A DNA stretch of 64,000 nt from an uncultured Christensenella sp. (lineage in GTDB: Bacteria > Bacillota > Clostridia > Christensenellales > Pumilibacteraceae), in contig CATLHE010000001.1 of assembly GCA_949948895.1 (NCBI GenBank), forward strand, positions 394,776-458,775, written 5' to 3'. A program made the translations under genes and the position numbers. Positions 1 through 9,227 of the stretch are shown piece after piece (position 1 is the first letter of the stretch; each line of letters starts with the position of its first letter). The notes beneath the pieces are model-generated. The model did no database searches, was not told where the DNA came from, and saw only the letters and a program-made list of their open reading frames with translations.

Positions 1-2
1 AT

Positions 3-899
3 TTTGATAAAAAAGACCAAACGGGCACTATGCTGTATATGTACAATACCGAACCCAACCGTTCGACATACACTTACGGCAATGAGATCTCGCTTGTCTC
101 CAACACCTATTACCGTCTCGACGTTACGGTAAAGGTACGCGTGAGCGAAGACATCCGCAAAGGCAAAGACAAAGTCGGCGCCAATATCAAACTCACGGGC
201 ACGGCGGAAGAATCGTTCACCAATATCAAAGATACCACTACCCTCGTCGATTCCAAAAATGAAGAAAGCCGTGATTATGAATCGTTTAAGACTTATACGT
301 TCTATATCGCGTCGGGCGACAACGGCGGCGACATTGGGCTTGAGATATCACTCGGCGACGACGACAACTATGTAAGCGGCGTGCTTGTCGTATCCGACGT
401 TACGCTCACTTCCATCAACAATTCGACGTACGACAGCGCGAAAAAGAATCTCGACTCCAAATACGAAATAGCGGTATCGCTTTCTGACGCAAATTCGGGC
501 AACGGCGACGACAATAGCGAACCGCAAAAACCCGAGATCGCTTGGTGGATTATCCCCACCGTCATATTCAGCGTATGCTTGCTTGCAGCCATTGTCCTTA
601 TTATAGTAATGCGCATACGCGACCGCGTCAAAAAGAAAAAGACTACCGTCTACTCCACCGAGTACGACAGAAACGCCGCGCTCGACGAGCTCGATAAGCT
701 CGCGGCAAACAACGACGAAAACGCCGACGGTAAGACCGACGTACCGTACGCCGACGTTGACGATGCGCACACGACTGCGGAAGAAAAAGAAGAAACGACG
801 AGCGAAGAAGCCGAAACTGATAACACGGCGGAAGCTGACGCATCCGAAGTCAAAACAACCGAACAAAAGCCCGCTTCGGACGACGAGCTCGACGACTGA
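3..899 (+). CDS. C-terminal part of a membrane-anchored extracellular protein (5' end outside window)
   Basis: Frame is open back to the window edge (FDKKDQTGTM...). One TM helix (WIIPTVIFSVCLLAAIVLIIVM), a basic stop-transfer KKKK, and an acidic Glu/Thr-rich cytoplasmic tail. Confidence 0.65.
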   Translation, partial: FDKKDQTGTMLYMYNTEPNRSTYTYGNEISLVSNTYYRLDVTVKVRVSEDIRKGKDKVGANIKLTGTAEESFTNIKDTTTLVDSKNEESRDYESFKTYTFYIASGDNGGDIGLEISLGDDDNYVSGVLVVSDVTLTSINNSTYDSAKKNLDSKYEIAVSLSDANSGNGDDNSEPQKPEIAWWIIPTVIFSVCLLAAIVLIIVMRIRDRVKKKKTTVYSTEYDRNAALDELDKLAANNDENADGKTDVPYADVDDAHTTAEEKEETTSEEAETDNTAEADASEVKTTEQKPASDDELDD

Positions 900-953
900 T
901 AATTCCCATTCGTCATTAAGAGTCTGTTACAAAAGAGATAACACCCAAAAGCG

Positions 954-992
954 AAAAGAGCGAAGAATTTAAACAATCTTCGCTCTTTTTTT
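954..992 (+). terminator. Intrinsic terminator
   Basis: AAAAGAGCGAAGA ... TCTTCGCTCTTTTTTT stem followed by a T-run, just after the stop of the first CDS. Confidence 0.85.
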
Positions 993-1032
993 GTTGCTTA
1001 TATTCGGGCTCCGAAACAAATGTGTAGTTTAT

Positions 1033-1389
1033 CTATTTGTTAAAGAACTCACCGCTTCTCAAATCATTTTCACCAAAAAAGGTATGTGATAAATACTTTT
1101 TACTATAAAGGCGTCTATGACTAAATTTAAAAATATCAGCATCTTCTTTAATTCCGATACCCATTCTATTTATGTAAAATACATAGCCTTTTTTAGTGCT
1201 TGTCAAATAAAAGAAGTATGACGCTTCTTCTACAGCGGAAATGTTACTCAAAGAATAATCAAAGCTATATAGTTTAATTTTTCCTTGGGACTCGCTTTCT
1301 TTCAAAATTACTAAAATTTCTCTAAAATCCAAAACCATTCCGCACTCGTGATTGGCAATTAAATTTTGTAAATATGTTTCTATATCCAT
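1033..1389 (-). CDS. Hypothetical protein
   Basis: 118-aa ORF with no competing ORF; no family recognised. Confidence 0.5.
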   Translation of the reverse strand: MDIETYLQNLIANHECGMVLDFREILVILKESESQGKIKLYSFDYSLSNISAVEEASYFFYLTSTKKGYVFYINRMGIGIKEDADIFKFSHRRLYSKKYLSHTFFGENDLRSGEFFNK

Positions 1390-1432
1390 AAATTGTCACC
1401 ATAAACATACTGTTTAAAATCAATATATACGA

Positions 1433-2158
1433 TCAGTAGCCGCCGTCTACGTGAAGCAACGCGCCGTTGATAAACGACGACTTTTCTTCCGCCAAGAACA
1501 ACGCGGCATGACTTACGTCCTCGGGCGTGCCTATCCTGCCAACGGGCGTATTATCGACAATACGTATAAGCGCGTCGGGATGCACGGGATCGTTCATTTC
1601 CGTCGCGATAAGCCCTGCCACGATAGCGTTTACCGTCACATACGCGCCGACCTCGCGCGACAGCGCCTTTGTAAGCCCGTTTACGCCCGCCTTTGCCGCG
1701 CTGTACGCCGTTTCGGTACTCGACCCGCGCTCTGCCCAGAACGAGCTGATATTGATTATGCGCCCGAACCCGCGCGATATCATAGTCGGCAAGAACGCCT
1801 TTGTAACGAGCCACACACCCTTCAGATCCACGCCTATCACGCGGTCAAAATCTGCTTCGCTGTCGCGTTGCATTAGCCCGATATGCGCTATGCCCGCATT
1901 ATTGATAAGCGTATCGACACTGCCGAACGCCACCGCGTCCGCCATTCTCTTGACCGCTTCGGCGTCGGAAACGTCGGCTTGTATAGCCTGACACGCTATC
2001 TCGCGCGCATTGAGCTCGTTCACAAGCTCCATTGCGGCTTTTTCCGACTTGTTATAATTGATAATAACGTTATAACCGGCGTTACCGAAATCGACCGCCA
2101 TTTGCCTGCCGATCCCGCGCGCGCCGCCCGTTATAAGAACAGTCCTCTTTCCTTCCAT
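1433..2158 (-). CDS. SDR-family oxidoreductase (FabG-like)
   Basis: TGGARGIGRQ cofactor motif, NNAG, and a YSAAK active site. Start placed at MEGKRTVLITGG rather than the ORF-track start. Confidence 0.85.
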   Translation of the reverse strand: MEGKRTVLITGGARGIGRQMAVDFGNAGYNVIINYNKSEKAAMELVNELNAREIACQAIQADVSDAEAVKRMADAVAFGSVDTLINNAGIAHIGLMQRDSEADFDRVIGVDLKGVWLVTKAFLPTMISRGFGRIINISSFWAERGSSTETAYSAAKAGVNGLTKALSREVGAYVTVNAIVAGLIATEMNDPVHPDALIRIVDNTPVGRIGTPEDVSHAALFLAEEKSSFINGALLHVDGGY

Positions 2159-2192
2159 CGTATCCTCTTTTGCGGCAACCGAGACTGCCTTA

Positions 2193-3764
2193 CTATTTGA
2201 TATTATCGGGGAGATCGTTTTCAAAAAGCACGACCTTATCGCCCGTTATCGTATCAAGCGCGGCAACGGCTTCGTCGCGCGACGGAAAGCACCGTACAGC
2301 CTCCTCGCTCATACCGCCGTCGATAGCGCCCTTTTTAATATCCGCCGCACGCGATCCCACCAAAAACGCATGATCGCACGCCTCTGCGATATTACTTCCC
2401 AACTCGATATTGCTCTGCTTTTCGACTGCGCCGAGCTCGACAAACCCCGGCGTTATGATTATTCTAGTCGCGTCAAACCGCTTGATAACGTCCAAAGCGT
2501 TAGCCGCGCCGACGGGATTGGAGTTGTAGGCGTCGTCTATTACCGTCACCGCTCCGCGCGAAAGAAGCTCCAGCCTGTGCGCCACGGGCTGTGCTGCGGC
2601 AAGGCTTTTGACTATAGTCTCGGGCTTAACGCCTAATCTCAACGCGACCGCCGCGCACACGCAGGCCAGCTCGGCTATATGCGCGCCGAGAAGCCGCGTT
2701 GTGACCGCATACTCGCCGCCGTCCATAACGAGCGTAAAGCCTGTACCGTCGCCGTCGATCTTAAGGTCTTTATACGACACGCGCGACGATTCGCCCGTTA
2801 TTACCTTTTCGCAACTGCACTGTCTCTCGCCGAGCGCACGGCAATCCTCGTCATAGCCGTTTAACGCCAAGAACCCGTCAGACGGCAAGCTCTCCGCGAG
2901 CTCGTACTTTGTATCGGCTACATTAGCGCGCGTTTTAAGCGTTGCAAGATGCATATCGCCTATAGCCGTGATAATGCCGATATCGGGTCCGACTATGCCG
3001 CAAAGCTCTTTGATATCGCCTTTATACCGCGCGCCCATTTCGGCAATGAATATCTTCTCGTCCGTCAGCTTGTCGTTTAGCGTCTTGCATACGCCCATGG
3101 GCGTGTTATAGCTCTCGGGCGTAGCGAGCACCGAATGATCCTCGCTAAGCATATCCAAAAGCAGGTTTTTGGCGGTGGTCTTGCCGTAACTGCCCGTTAT
3201 GCCTATCACCGTGGGCTTGACTTCGGAAAGCTTCGCTTTGGCGCGCTTGACGAATTTGCGGTTATTTAACCGCTCGACGGGATAGTTGACGGCGTTTGCG
3301 ACAAGCACGACAAACGGCGCGAACAACGCGAGCGCGGCGACCAAGCTTTGACAGTATACGTTGGCATAACTCGCCCAAGCGACGCCCGCCGCAAGTACGA
3401 GCATAATAATCGTATCGGTCAATATAAGCCGTATCACGCGCGGCGTGAACTTAACGCCCTTTCCGCCGTGCCTGACCGACGTTATTATAAACACCGTGCA
3501 TAGGATAATATAAAGCGCGACGGCGCAGTATCTCGCGTATTCGTAAGCCGAAAAGCACCCGAGGTATACCGCCAACGCTATGAGCGAAAACACGCACAGC
3601 GCGATATATCTTATAAGAGTATCGCGGTTTGTAGCTTTCCACCAAGCAACAACGCCTGCGGCTTTATAACCCGAAAGCTGCAGGATCTTGATTATCGGCA
3701 GTCCCGCCGCGCTCGATAAAAGCGCGGACACGGCTAATAAGCATACTGAAATATAAAAATCCAT
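2193..3764 (-). CDS. murF: UDP-N-acetylmuramoyl-tripeptide--D-alanyl-D-alanine ligase (MurF-like) with N-terminal TM helices
   Basis: Mur-ligase P-loop GITGSYGKTTAKN, YNTPMGVCKTLND, and DDAYNSNPVG; several hydrophobic helices precede the ligase. Confidence 0.85.
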   Translation of the reverse strand: MDFYISVCLLAVSALLSSAAGLPIIKILQLSGYKAAGVVAWWKATNRDTLIRYIALCVFSLIALAVYLGCFSAYEYARYCAVALYIILCTVFIITSVRHGGKGVKFTPRVIRLILTDTIIMLVLAAGVAWASYANVYCQSLVAALALFAPFVVLVANAVNYPVERLNNRKFVKRAKAKLSEVKPTVIGITGSYGKTTAKNLLLDMLSEDHSVLATPESYNTPMGVCKTLNDKLTDEKIFIAEMGARYKGDIKELCGIVGPDIGIITAIGDMHLATLKTRANVADTKYELAESLPSDGFLALNGYDEDCRALGERQCSCEKVITGESSRVSYKDLKIDGDGTGFTLVMDGGEYAVTTRLLGAHIAELACVCAAVALRLGVKPETIVKSLAAAQPVAHRLELLSRGAVTVIDDAYNSNPVGAANALDVIKRFDATRIIITPGFVELGAVEKQSNIELGSNIAEACDHAFLVGSRAADIKKGAIDGGMSEEAVRCFPSRDEAVAALDTITGDKVVLFENDLPDNIK

Positions 3765-3765
3765 T

Positions 3766-4494
3766 TTAACTATCCGTTACGAAATTTTTGACAAGTCTTA
3801 CAAACTTAAAGTTGCTGTCGATATAGCTGTAATGCCCGCCGTCCAAAAATACGAGTTCGCTTTCGGCTATGCCGCGATGCAAACGCTTTGCCATATACGG
3901 CGGCGTATCTTTATCGGCTTTGCCCCACACGATAAGCGTCTTGCACTTGATATGTGACAACAGCTTGTCAAGATGCGTATTTACTATGCGCACAAAAACT
4001 TTGCGCCCGTCGCCGTCCGTTTTATTATAATCCTCGGAACCCGCGCCGTCAAGCGGTTTGCCGCGTTTTACACTGCGTTTATACCTTGCTATCTTGATCT
4101 TTTTTGCTACTGACAGTCGGGGCTTTATACCCGCCGAATCGACAAGGATAAGCTTCTTGCACAATTTTTGCGACGCCAATATTATTGCGACCCGCCCGCC
4201 GAAACTATGCCCTATGAGTATCGGGTCTTGTATATCAAGTCCGTCGAGCACGCGCTTTATGTAGACGGCATAATCATATATGCCCCAATCGGGCGGTACG
4301 GTTTTGGGAAACGCTATATTGATAGCGCGAAACCCGAGCGACACTACGGACGCATACGCGCCGTGAAACGATCTCAGGTCCCCGCCCCAACCGTGTAAAA
4401 ACACGATAGTATCGCCGCCTCTTTCCAAGCTCGCCTCATATTCGCACCTAACGCCGTCAAGCGTGTATACCATAGCCGCGCCCCGCAAAGTCAA
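3766..4494 (-). CDS. Alpha/beta-fold hydrolase
   Basis: FLHGWGGD, nucleophile elbow GHSFGGR, late DGGHYS His motif. Confidence 0.85.
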   Translation of the reverse strand: MTLRGAAMVYTLDGVRCEYEASLERGGDTIVFLHGWGGDLRSFHGAYASVVSLGFRAINIAFPKTVPPDWGIYDYAVYIKRVLDGLDIQDPILIGHSFGGRVAIILASQKLCKKLILVDSAGIKPRLSVAKKIKIARYKRSVKRGKPLDGAGSEDYNKTDGDGRKVFVRIVNTHLDKLLSHIKCKTLIVWGKADKDTPPYMAKRLHRGIAESELVFLDGGHYSYIDSNFKFVRLVKNFVTDS

Positions 4495-4922
4495 AACTTT
4501 TTGGTCATGATCATACCGTTTTTGCCTTTGTAGTACCCGCGTCTTATATGCACCGTGACGTATCCCGTCGCTTCGTACAGCTTTATAGCGGGCGTGTTGT
4601 CCTCGCGGACCGTAAGCGTCGACTCAGTCGCGCCGAGGCGCTTTGCCCGAGACTCCATTTCCGTAAGCAACGCCGAAGCGACGCCTTGTCTACGGTATTT
4701 TTCCGATACCGCTATATTGTTTACGTCGCAACAGTCTACGACTATCTCGCACGACGCATACCCTATGAGCTCGCCGTGTTCTTCCGCTACGAGAAAGACC
4801 GTATTGTCTCGCGCTATCTCGTCGCGTATCTGCTCGAGCGTCCACGGGCAATCGATATACGCAGTCTCGGCGGCGAAAACATAGTCCGCGTCGGTATGTT
4901 CCGCTCTGCGGATATTTATCAT
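4491..4922 (-). CDS. rimI: Ribosomal protein S18-alanine N-acetyltransferase (GNAT)
   Basis: GNAT motif A EKYRRQGVASALL, C-terminal LYEATGYV; directly downstream of tsaB with 4-nt overlap. Confidence 0.85.
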   Translation of the reverse strand: MINIRRAEHTDADYVFAAETAYIDCPWTLEQIRDEIARDNTVFLVAEEHGELIGYASCEIVVDCCDVNNIAVSEKYRRQGVASALLTEMESRAKRLGATESTLTVREDNTPAIKLYEATGYVTVHIRRGYYKGKNGMIMTKKF

Positions 4923-5539
4923 AGATCGCCGACGCCGCGCTCGGGCTGAGGTTTTCTCACGTACAGCGGCAAAAGTTCCGCTTCACCGATAGCGTTTTCT
5001 ATGTGTTTTTCGACGGCTATTTTAAGCTCTCGCTCGCCCACACCGGAGAACGCATCGGAAAAGACCGACGCGAGCTTTTTATCCGTGGAAACGGCATGAT
5101 CCGAATGCTCGGCAACGATACGCTTAGCCTCGTCGAGCGTTACGCAGTGCGGCGGCTCTATCTCACTGTCGCCGTCGTACAGCGCGATATAGCAAACGCG
5201 ATTGCCCGCATCCGCTATGGATATGACCCTGCCGCTATTGTTGTTATATGAATTGAGCCGCAGATTGTTTACGGCAAAACACGGCTTGCCCATGGCGTAG
5301 CAGAAAGTCTTTACCGTTGTAAGCCCGATACGAAGCCCCGTAAACGAGCCCGGTCCGATACATGCGCCTATAATATCCAATTTATCGAGAGAAGTCTTTG
5401 CACGGCGCAGTAAGCCGTCTATCATGAGCAACAGCGTCTCAGATCCCGCATTTACTTCGTTCTCGTCGTAATAGGTTTTGCCACCGTAGCCCAATAACGC
5501 TCTCGTTCCTTCCGCCGTATCGATAAACAAATAATTCAT
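4919..5539 (-). CDS. tsaB: tRNA t6A biosynthesis protein TsaB
   Basis: FIDTAEGTRA..., GPGSFTGLRIGLTTVK; tsaE-tsaB-rimI context. Confidence 0.9.
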   Translation of the reverse strand: MNYLFIDTAEGTRALLGYGGKTYYDENEVNAGSETLLLMIDGLLRRAKTSLDKLDIIGACIGPGSFTGLRIGLTTVKTFCYAMGKPCFAVNNLRLNSYNNNSGRVISIADAGNRVCYIALYDGDSEIEPPHCVTLDEAKRIVAEHSDHAVSTDKKLASVFSDAFSGVGERELKIAVEKHIENAIGEAELLPLYVRKPQPERGVGDL

Positions 5540-6681
5540 CTTTTTATCTTGACCTCGCGAACGCCGTCCTTACCGTCGATCTTGACAATAGTGACCGACA
5601 CGGTTTCAAGCCCGTCGAACATGCCTTCTATGTTTTCCCACCACTCGACCGCGCATACGCCGTCGCCGTTTATATATTCGGAAAGCCCCGCCGCTTCCGC
5701 TTCGTCAGCCGAAGCAAGACGGTACGCATCGATATGGTTAAACTTGAGATTTCCCGTATGCTCGTTTAAAAGCGTGAACGTGGGCGAAAGCACCTCGCCC
5801 GCGACGCCGAGCCCCTTGGCAAGCCCCTTACAAAACACGGTCTTACCCGCGCCGAGCTCGCCGCTCAACAGCAATACTTCGCCGCCTTTTAACGTGCCTG
5901 CGACCTTTTTACCGAGCTCTTGCATTTCTTCGGGCGACGCTACGGTATATACTTCCTCACTGCCGCCGAAACTTTCGCCGCTCATATCGCTCTGCGCCGA
6001 GACTTGTGCGCCGTCGGTATCTCCCGCGGCTTTAACGGGCGCGCCCTTGCGCTTTTCTCTGAAAATATAGCTAAACAACCGCTGGAACTGCTTATACAGT
6101 ATAAGCACCGCCGCGGAAATTAAAAGAGTCTTTACAAAATTAAACAGCACCGCCCATTGCCAAACGTCGAGATAAAACTCCATGCCCGCAGTCCAGCTGC
6201 TCGCGCCTGCATACGCCATGAGAAAGAACGGGAACGTAAGCAAGTAGTTTACGGGCACCGACCACACGGCTTGAGCGACACAGGCTATAGCGAGAGTCGC
6301 GAACACCGTTTTGATGTTGCGACGGCGCAAATACACTATAGACGGAATAAGGATATACGGCAGCATTATAATTATGTTTGCAAGCTCGCCTACGCCTACC
6401 GTCTGAGAAAACGTGACCGCGTGCAAAAGTTCTTTGAGTACGCCGACTATAACGCCCGCTATCGGTCCCAAAGCGAATCCCGCCATCATGACAAACGCAT
6501 TGGAAAAGTCTATCTTTAAAAACGGGACCGCCGGGATAAGCGAAAATTCGAATATCGGAAAATACAGCAAGTACGCGAGCGCGGTAAACACCGCCATGCG
6601 CGCTATGTTCTTTGCCGTAAACATTTCTTTTGCCCGCTCTTTTGCGGGGCGCTTGTTTTTCTTTGCCATCGAGTCTCCCAT
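5536..6681 (-). CDS. Fusion protein: ECF transporter S component (RibU-like) N-terminal, TsaE ATPase C-terminal
   Basis: First ~210 aa are multi-TM with FALGPIAGVIVGVLKELLHAV; last ~140 aa carry SGELGAGKTVFCKGLAKGLG, SPTFTLLNEHTG and VEWWEN (TsaE). One uninterrupted frame; AGGAGG RBS upstream of 6681. Confidence 0.85.
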   Translation of the reverse strand: MGDSMAKKNKRPAKERAKEMFTAKNIARMAVFTALAYLLYFPIFEFSLIPAVPFLKIDFSNAFVMMAGFALGPIAGVIVGVLKELLHAVTFSQTVGVGELANIIIMLPYILIPSIVYLRRRNIKTVFATLAIACVAQAVWSVPVNYLLTFPFFLMAYAGASSWTAGMEFYLDVWQWAVLFNFVKTLLISAAVLILYKQFQRLFSYIFREKRKGAPVKAAGDTDGAQVSAQSDMSGESFGGSEEVYTVASPEEMQELGKKVAGTLKGGEVLLLSGELGAGKTVFCKGLAKGLGVAGEVLSPTFTLLNEHTGNLKFNHIDAYRLASADEAEAAGLSEYINGDGVCAVEWWENIEGMFDGLETVSVTIVKIDGKDGVREVKIKR

Positions 6682-6690
6682 GGTTTCCTC

Positions 6691-7569
6691 CTAAATTTTA
6701 GCCGCTTTGAATATCATCGGCGCAAAAAGCGCCGCCCAGATCGCCATTACGAAATACCGTAAAAAGCAATAAAGCATAGGTATGCTTTGCGGTAAAAACA
6801 GCTTGAACGTGTACTGTATACCTATCGTTACTATTCCGCCGAACAGCACACGAAGCACGTATCTCGATTTTTTACCGTTCTCGCGAACGTCGTACTTGAC
6901 GAACCTTTTCTCTATGAAATAGCCTATGTCAAACGCGACAAACGCGCCCAAGCCTTTTAATATATCGGCGCTTTCGTCGAGCTTGCCGAGCCCCGCAAGC
7001 GTTCCGATTATAACGGCGGCTATGACCAAGCCCGGAACGATAAACCATTCTTCTTTATCCTTAAAGAGCGAAAGCAACGCGTTAAACGCAATGGAAAGGA
7101 ATATTCCCGCCGTAAGCCCGCAAAATACGTCGGATAAATAATGCTGTCCCAAATACATGCGCGACACCATGACTAGCAAAGTAAGCATGGTAAATATGAT
7201 CGGTACGGCTTTATGCTTTTTTCCGTACTTGACTGTAAGCATGGTGGAAATACTCGCTATGCTCTCGGTATGTCCCGACGGGAACGAATAGGTCGTTTCT
7301 TTCTTGCTCAGACTTCGCACGTCGTCGTAAGCGTTAAACGGCCGCGCGCGTTTAAAACTTTGTTTCATAACGTTTGTGACAGCCACGCCCAATATGTACA
7401 CGTTAAAGAATCTGAATGCGTACTTTTTGTCGACACACCAATAAAGCACTACCGCTATCAGCAAAAACAGCGTTTCCGTACCGAAAAACGAAAACACTTC
7501 GTTTATAACGGTGAGCGCGGTATTGGCATGCGCTTGCAGCGCACGTATCAGATCAACTTCAAACTGCAT
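6691..7569 (-). CDS. PAP2-family phosphatase
   Basis: KRARPF, SFPSGHTES and SRMYLGQHYLSDV motifs with multiple TM helices. Confidence 0.88.
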   Translation of the reverse strand: MQFEVDLIRALQAHANTALTVINEVFSFFGTETLFLLIAVVLYWCVDKKYAFRFFNVYILGVAVTNVMKQSFKRARPFNAYDDVRSLSKKETTYSFPSGHTESIASISTMLTVKYGKKHKAVPIIFTMLTLLVMVSRMYLGQHYLSDVFCGLTAGIFLSIAFNALLSLFKDKEEWFIVPGLVIAAVIIGTLAGLGKLDESADILKGLGAFVAFDIGYFIEKRFVKYDVRENGKKSRYVLRVLFGGIVTIGIQYTFKLFLPQSIPMLYCFLRYFVMAIWAALFAPMIFKAAKI

Positions 7570-9227
7570 CAGTCTCCGAACCTCGTAACATTTTTACCGT
7601 CCGCCCAGAGTCTTTCTATATTATAAAACTCGCGCGTCTTATCGGTAAATATATGCACGATTACGCCGCCGTAGTCGAGCGCCACCCATTCGCCGTCAAC
7701 GTCGCGGCGCGTAGGGTCGAGCCCGTACTTTTTGGTCAATATGTCCTCGGTATAGCCCATGAGCGCTTTCACCGCCGTAGTGGACGACGCGGAAGCGACA
7801 ACGAAATAATCTGCGATTATAGTCTTGCCACCGAGGTCTATGATATCTATATCGTGCGCCTTATGCAAACTCAGCTCTGCGGCTACCGTAAACGCGATTT
7901 CACGGATCCTGTTCTTTTCTTTATCGGCTACGGGCGCGAGTTCCGCCGACGGTTTTACGGCGACCGATTTATCGGGTTTATTGAACACAGCCATGGCTTT
8001 AGATTTTATCTCGCTGAGTTCGCGCCCGCCGCGCACCACGGGAAGCGTACCCGACTGCGCTTTATCGTAGCTCTGCCGAGGCTGGTCCTCCGTCGCGGTC
8101 TTATCTTTTATTCTCGCGGCATAAAGCGCTATCGCGTCGTCGGTAAATTTGCAAGGAACGGCGTCCTCTCTATAACCCGCGATAAGCGGCAAGATATACG
8201 CCATAGCCTCGTCTTTATCGCGAGCGCACAGCTCGCGCAAGCGATATACTTGGTCATACCGTCTGCCCGCCTCGCTCTTGTCGGCAAGATAGACTATCTC
8301 GTCGAGAAGCGTCATATTGCCGTCCGCGGTAGTATGCACGCGTATCGCGCGCGCTATTTCGTCCGATACCCCGAATTCCTTTTGCGCTATGTACGCGCCT
8401 ATGGGAGCGTGAACGGTGGGCTCGGGATACCCTTCTACGTCGACTGCGCCTGTGTACTCTTTTGCGTCCGTCGATTTTGCAACGTCGTGCAAAATGCACG
8501 CGACTACCGCATCGCGCACAGACCCGCCGTACAGCTTGGCAAGCTCGGCACCGCGCACGGTCGTGCCGTAAATATGCTCTAAACGTTTTTGCGAAAGACC
8601 GTGAGCTTTGAGCGCGGCGACGTACTCTGAATACGGATCGAACAATCCCTTGGCTTCCGCGACCTTACGCACGATATCGGGTACCGATTGGTTAGACTTT
8701 TTGAACGCGGAATCTATCTTTATCTTCGTCGAGCTTATTGCAAGACCGTTGAACTTTGCCGTCTTGAGCTTGACCTTGCGCTTTTTTAGCAATGCGATAT
8801 CGGCGTCACTCGCTTCATACCCGGGTCTCGGCACAACCAAGAACGTAACGAGCGTTTTGAGTTTGTCCAGATCGTGCCAATCGTGCAAGCGTTTGACTTC
8901 TTCGCTTCCTATTACCCAAAACAACGCCGCGTCTTTGTATTTTTTGGCAAAATACGCCGCGGTGTCCACCGAGTAGCTCACGCCTTTTTTGTTTATCTCA
9001 CGGGAACAGACTTCCGTCTTGTCCGAAACAAACAATTTCTTGCACAGCGACAGCCTGACTTTTGCGTCCTCGCTGCCGTCAGTTTTAAACGGCGATATAT
9101 ACGACGGAACGACTATCACTCTGTCGAACGCGCGTTCAAGGTTTTTTACGATATCGTAATGCCCGTAATGCGGCGGATCGAAACTCCCGCCGAAAATAGC
9201 TATTTTTTGTTTTCTCTCAGCTTTCAT
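7569..9227 (-). CDS. Triple fusion: NadD, YqeK HD-domain hydrolase, RsfS
   Basis: GGSFDPPHYGHYDI and ISSTKIK (NadD); CILHDVAKS and IYLADKSE (YqeK HD); DIIDLGGKTIIADYFVVASASS and VALDYGGVIVHIF (RsfS). Single frame. Confidence 0.88.
   Translation of the reverse strand: MKAERKQKIAIFGGSFDPPHYGHYDIVKNLERAFDRVIVVPSYISPFKTDGSEDAKVRLSLCKKLFVSDKTEVCSREINKKGVSYSVDTAAYFAKKYKDAALFWVIGSEEVKRLHDWHDLDKLKTLVTFLVVPRPGYEASDADIALLKKRKVKLKTAKFNGLAISSTKIKIDSAFKKSNQSVPDIVRKVAEAKGLFDPYSEYVAALKAHGLSQKRLEHIYGTTVRGAELAKLYGGSVRDAVVACILHDVAKSTDAKEYTGAVDVEGYPEPTVHAPIGAYIAQKEFGVSDEIARAIRVHTTADGNMTLLDEIVYLADKSEAGRRYDQVYRLRELCARDKDEAMAYILPLIAGYREDAVPCKFTDDAIALYAARIKDKTATEDQPRQSYDKAQSGTLPVVRGGRELSEIKSKAMAVFNKPDKSVAVKPSAELAPVADKEKNRIREIAFTVAAELSLHKAHDIDIIDLGGKTIIADYFVVASASSTTAVKALMGYTEDILTKKYGLDPTRRDVDGEWVALDYGGVIVHIFTDKTREFYNIERLWADGKNVTRFGD

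Noticed and set aside
7653-8582. 309-aa plus-strand ORF
   Set aside because: Antisense to the NadD/YqeK/RsfS fusion.
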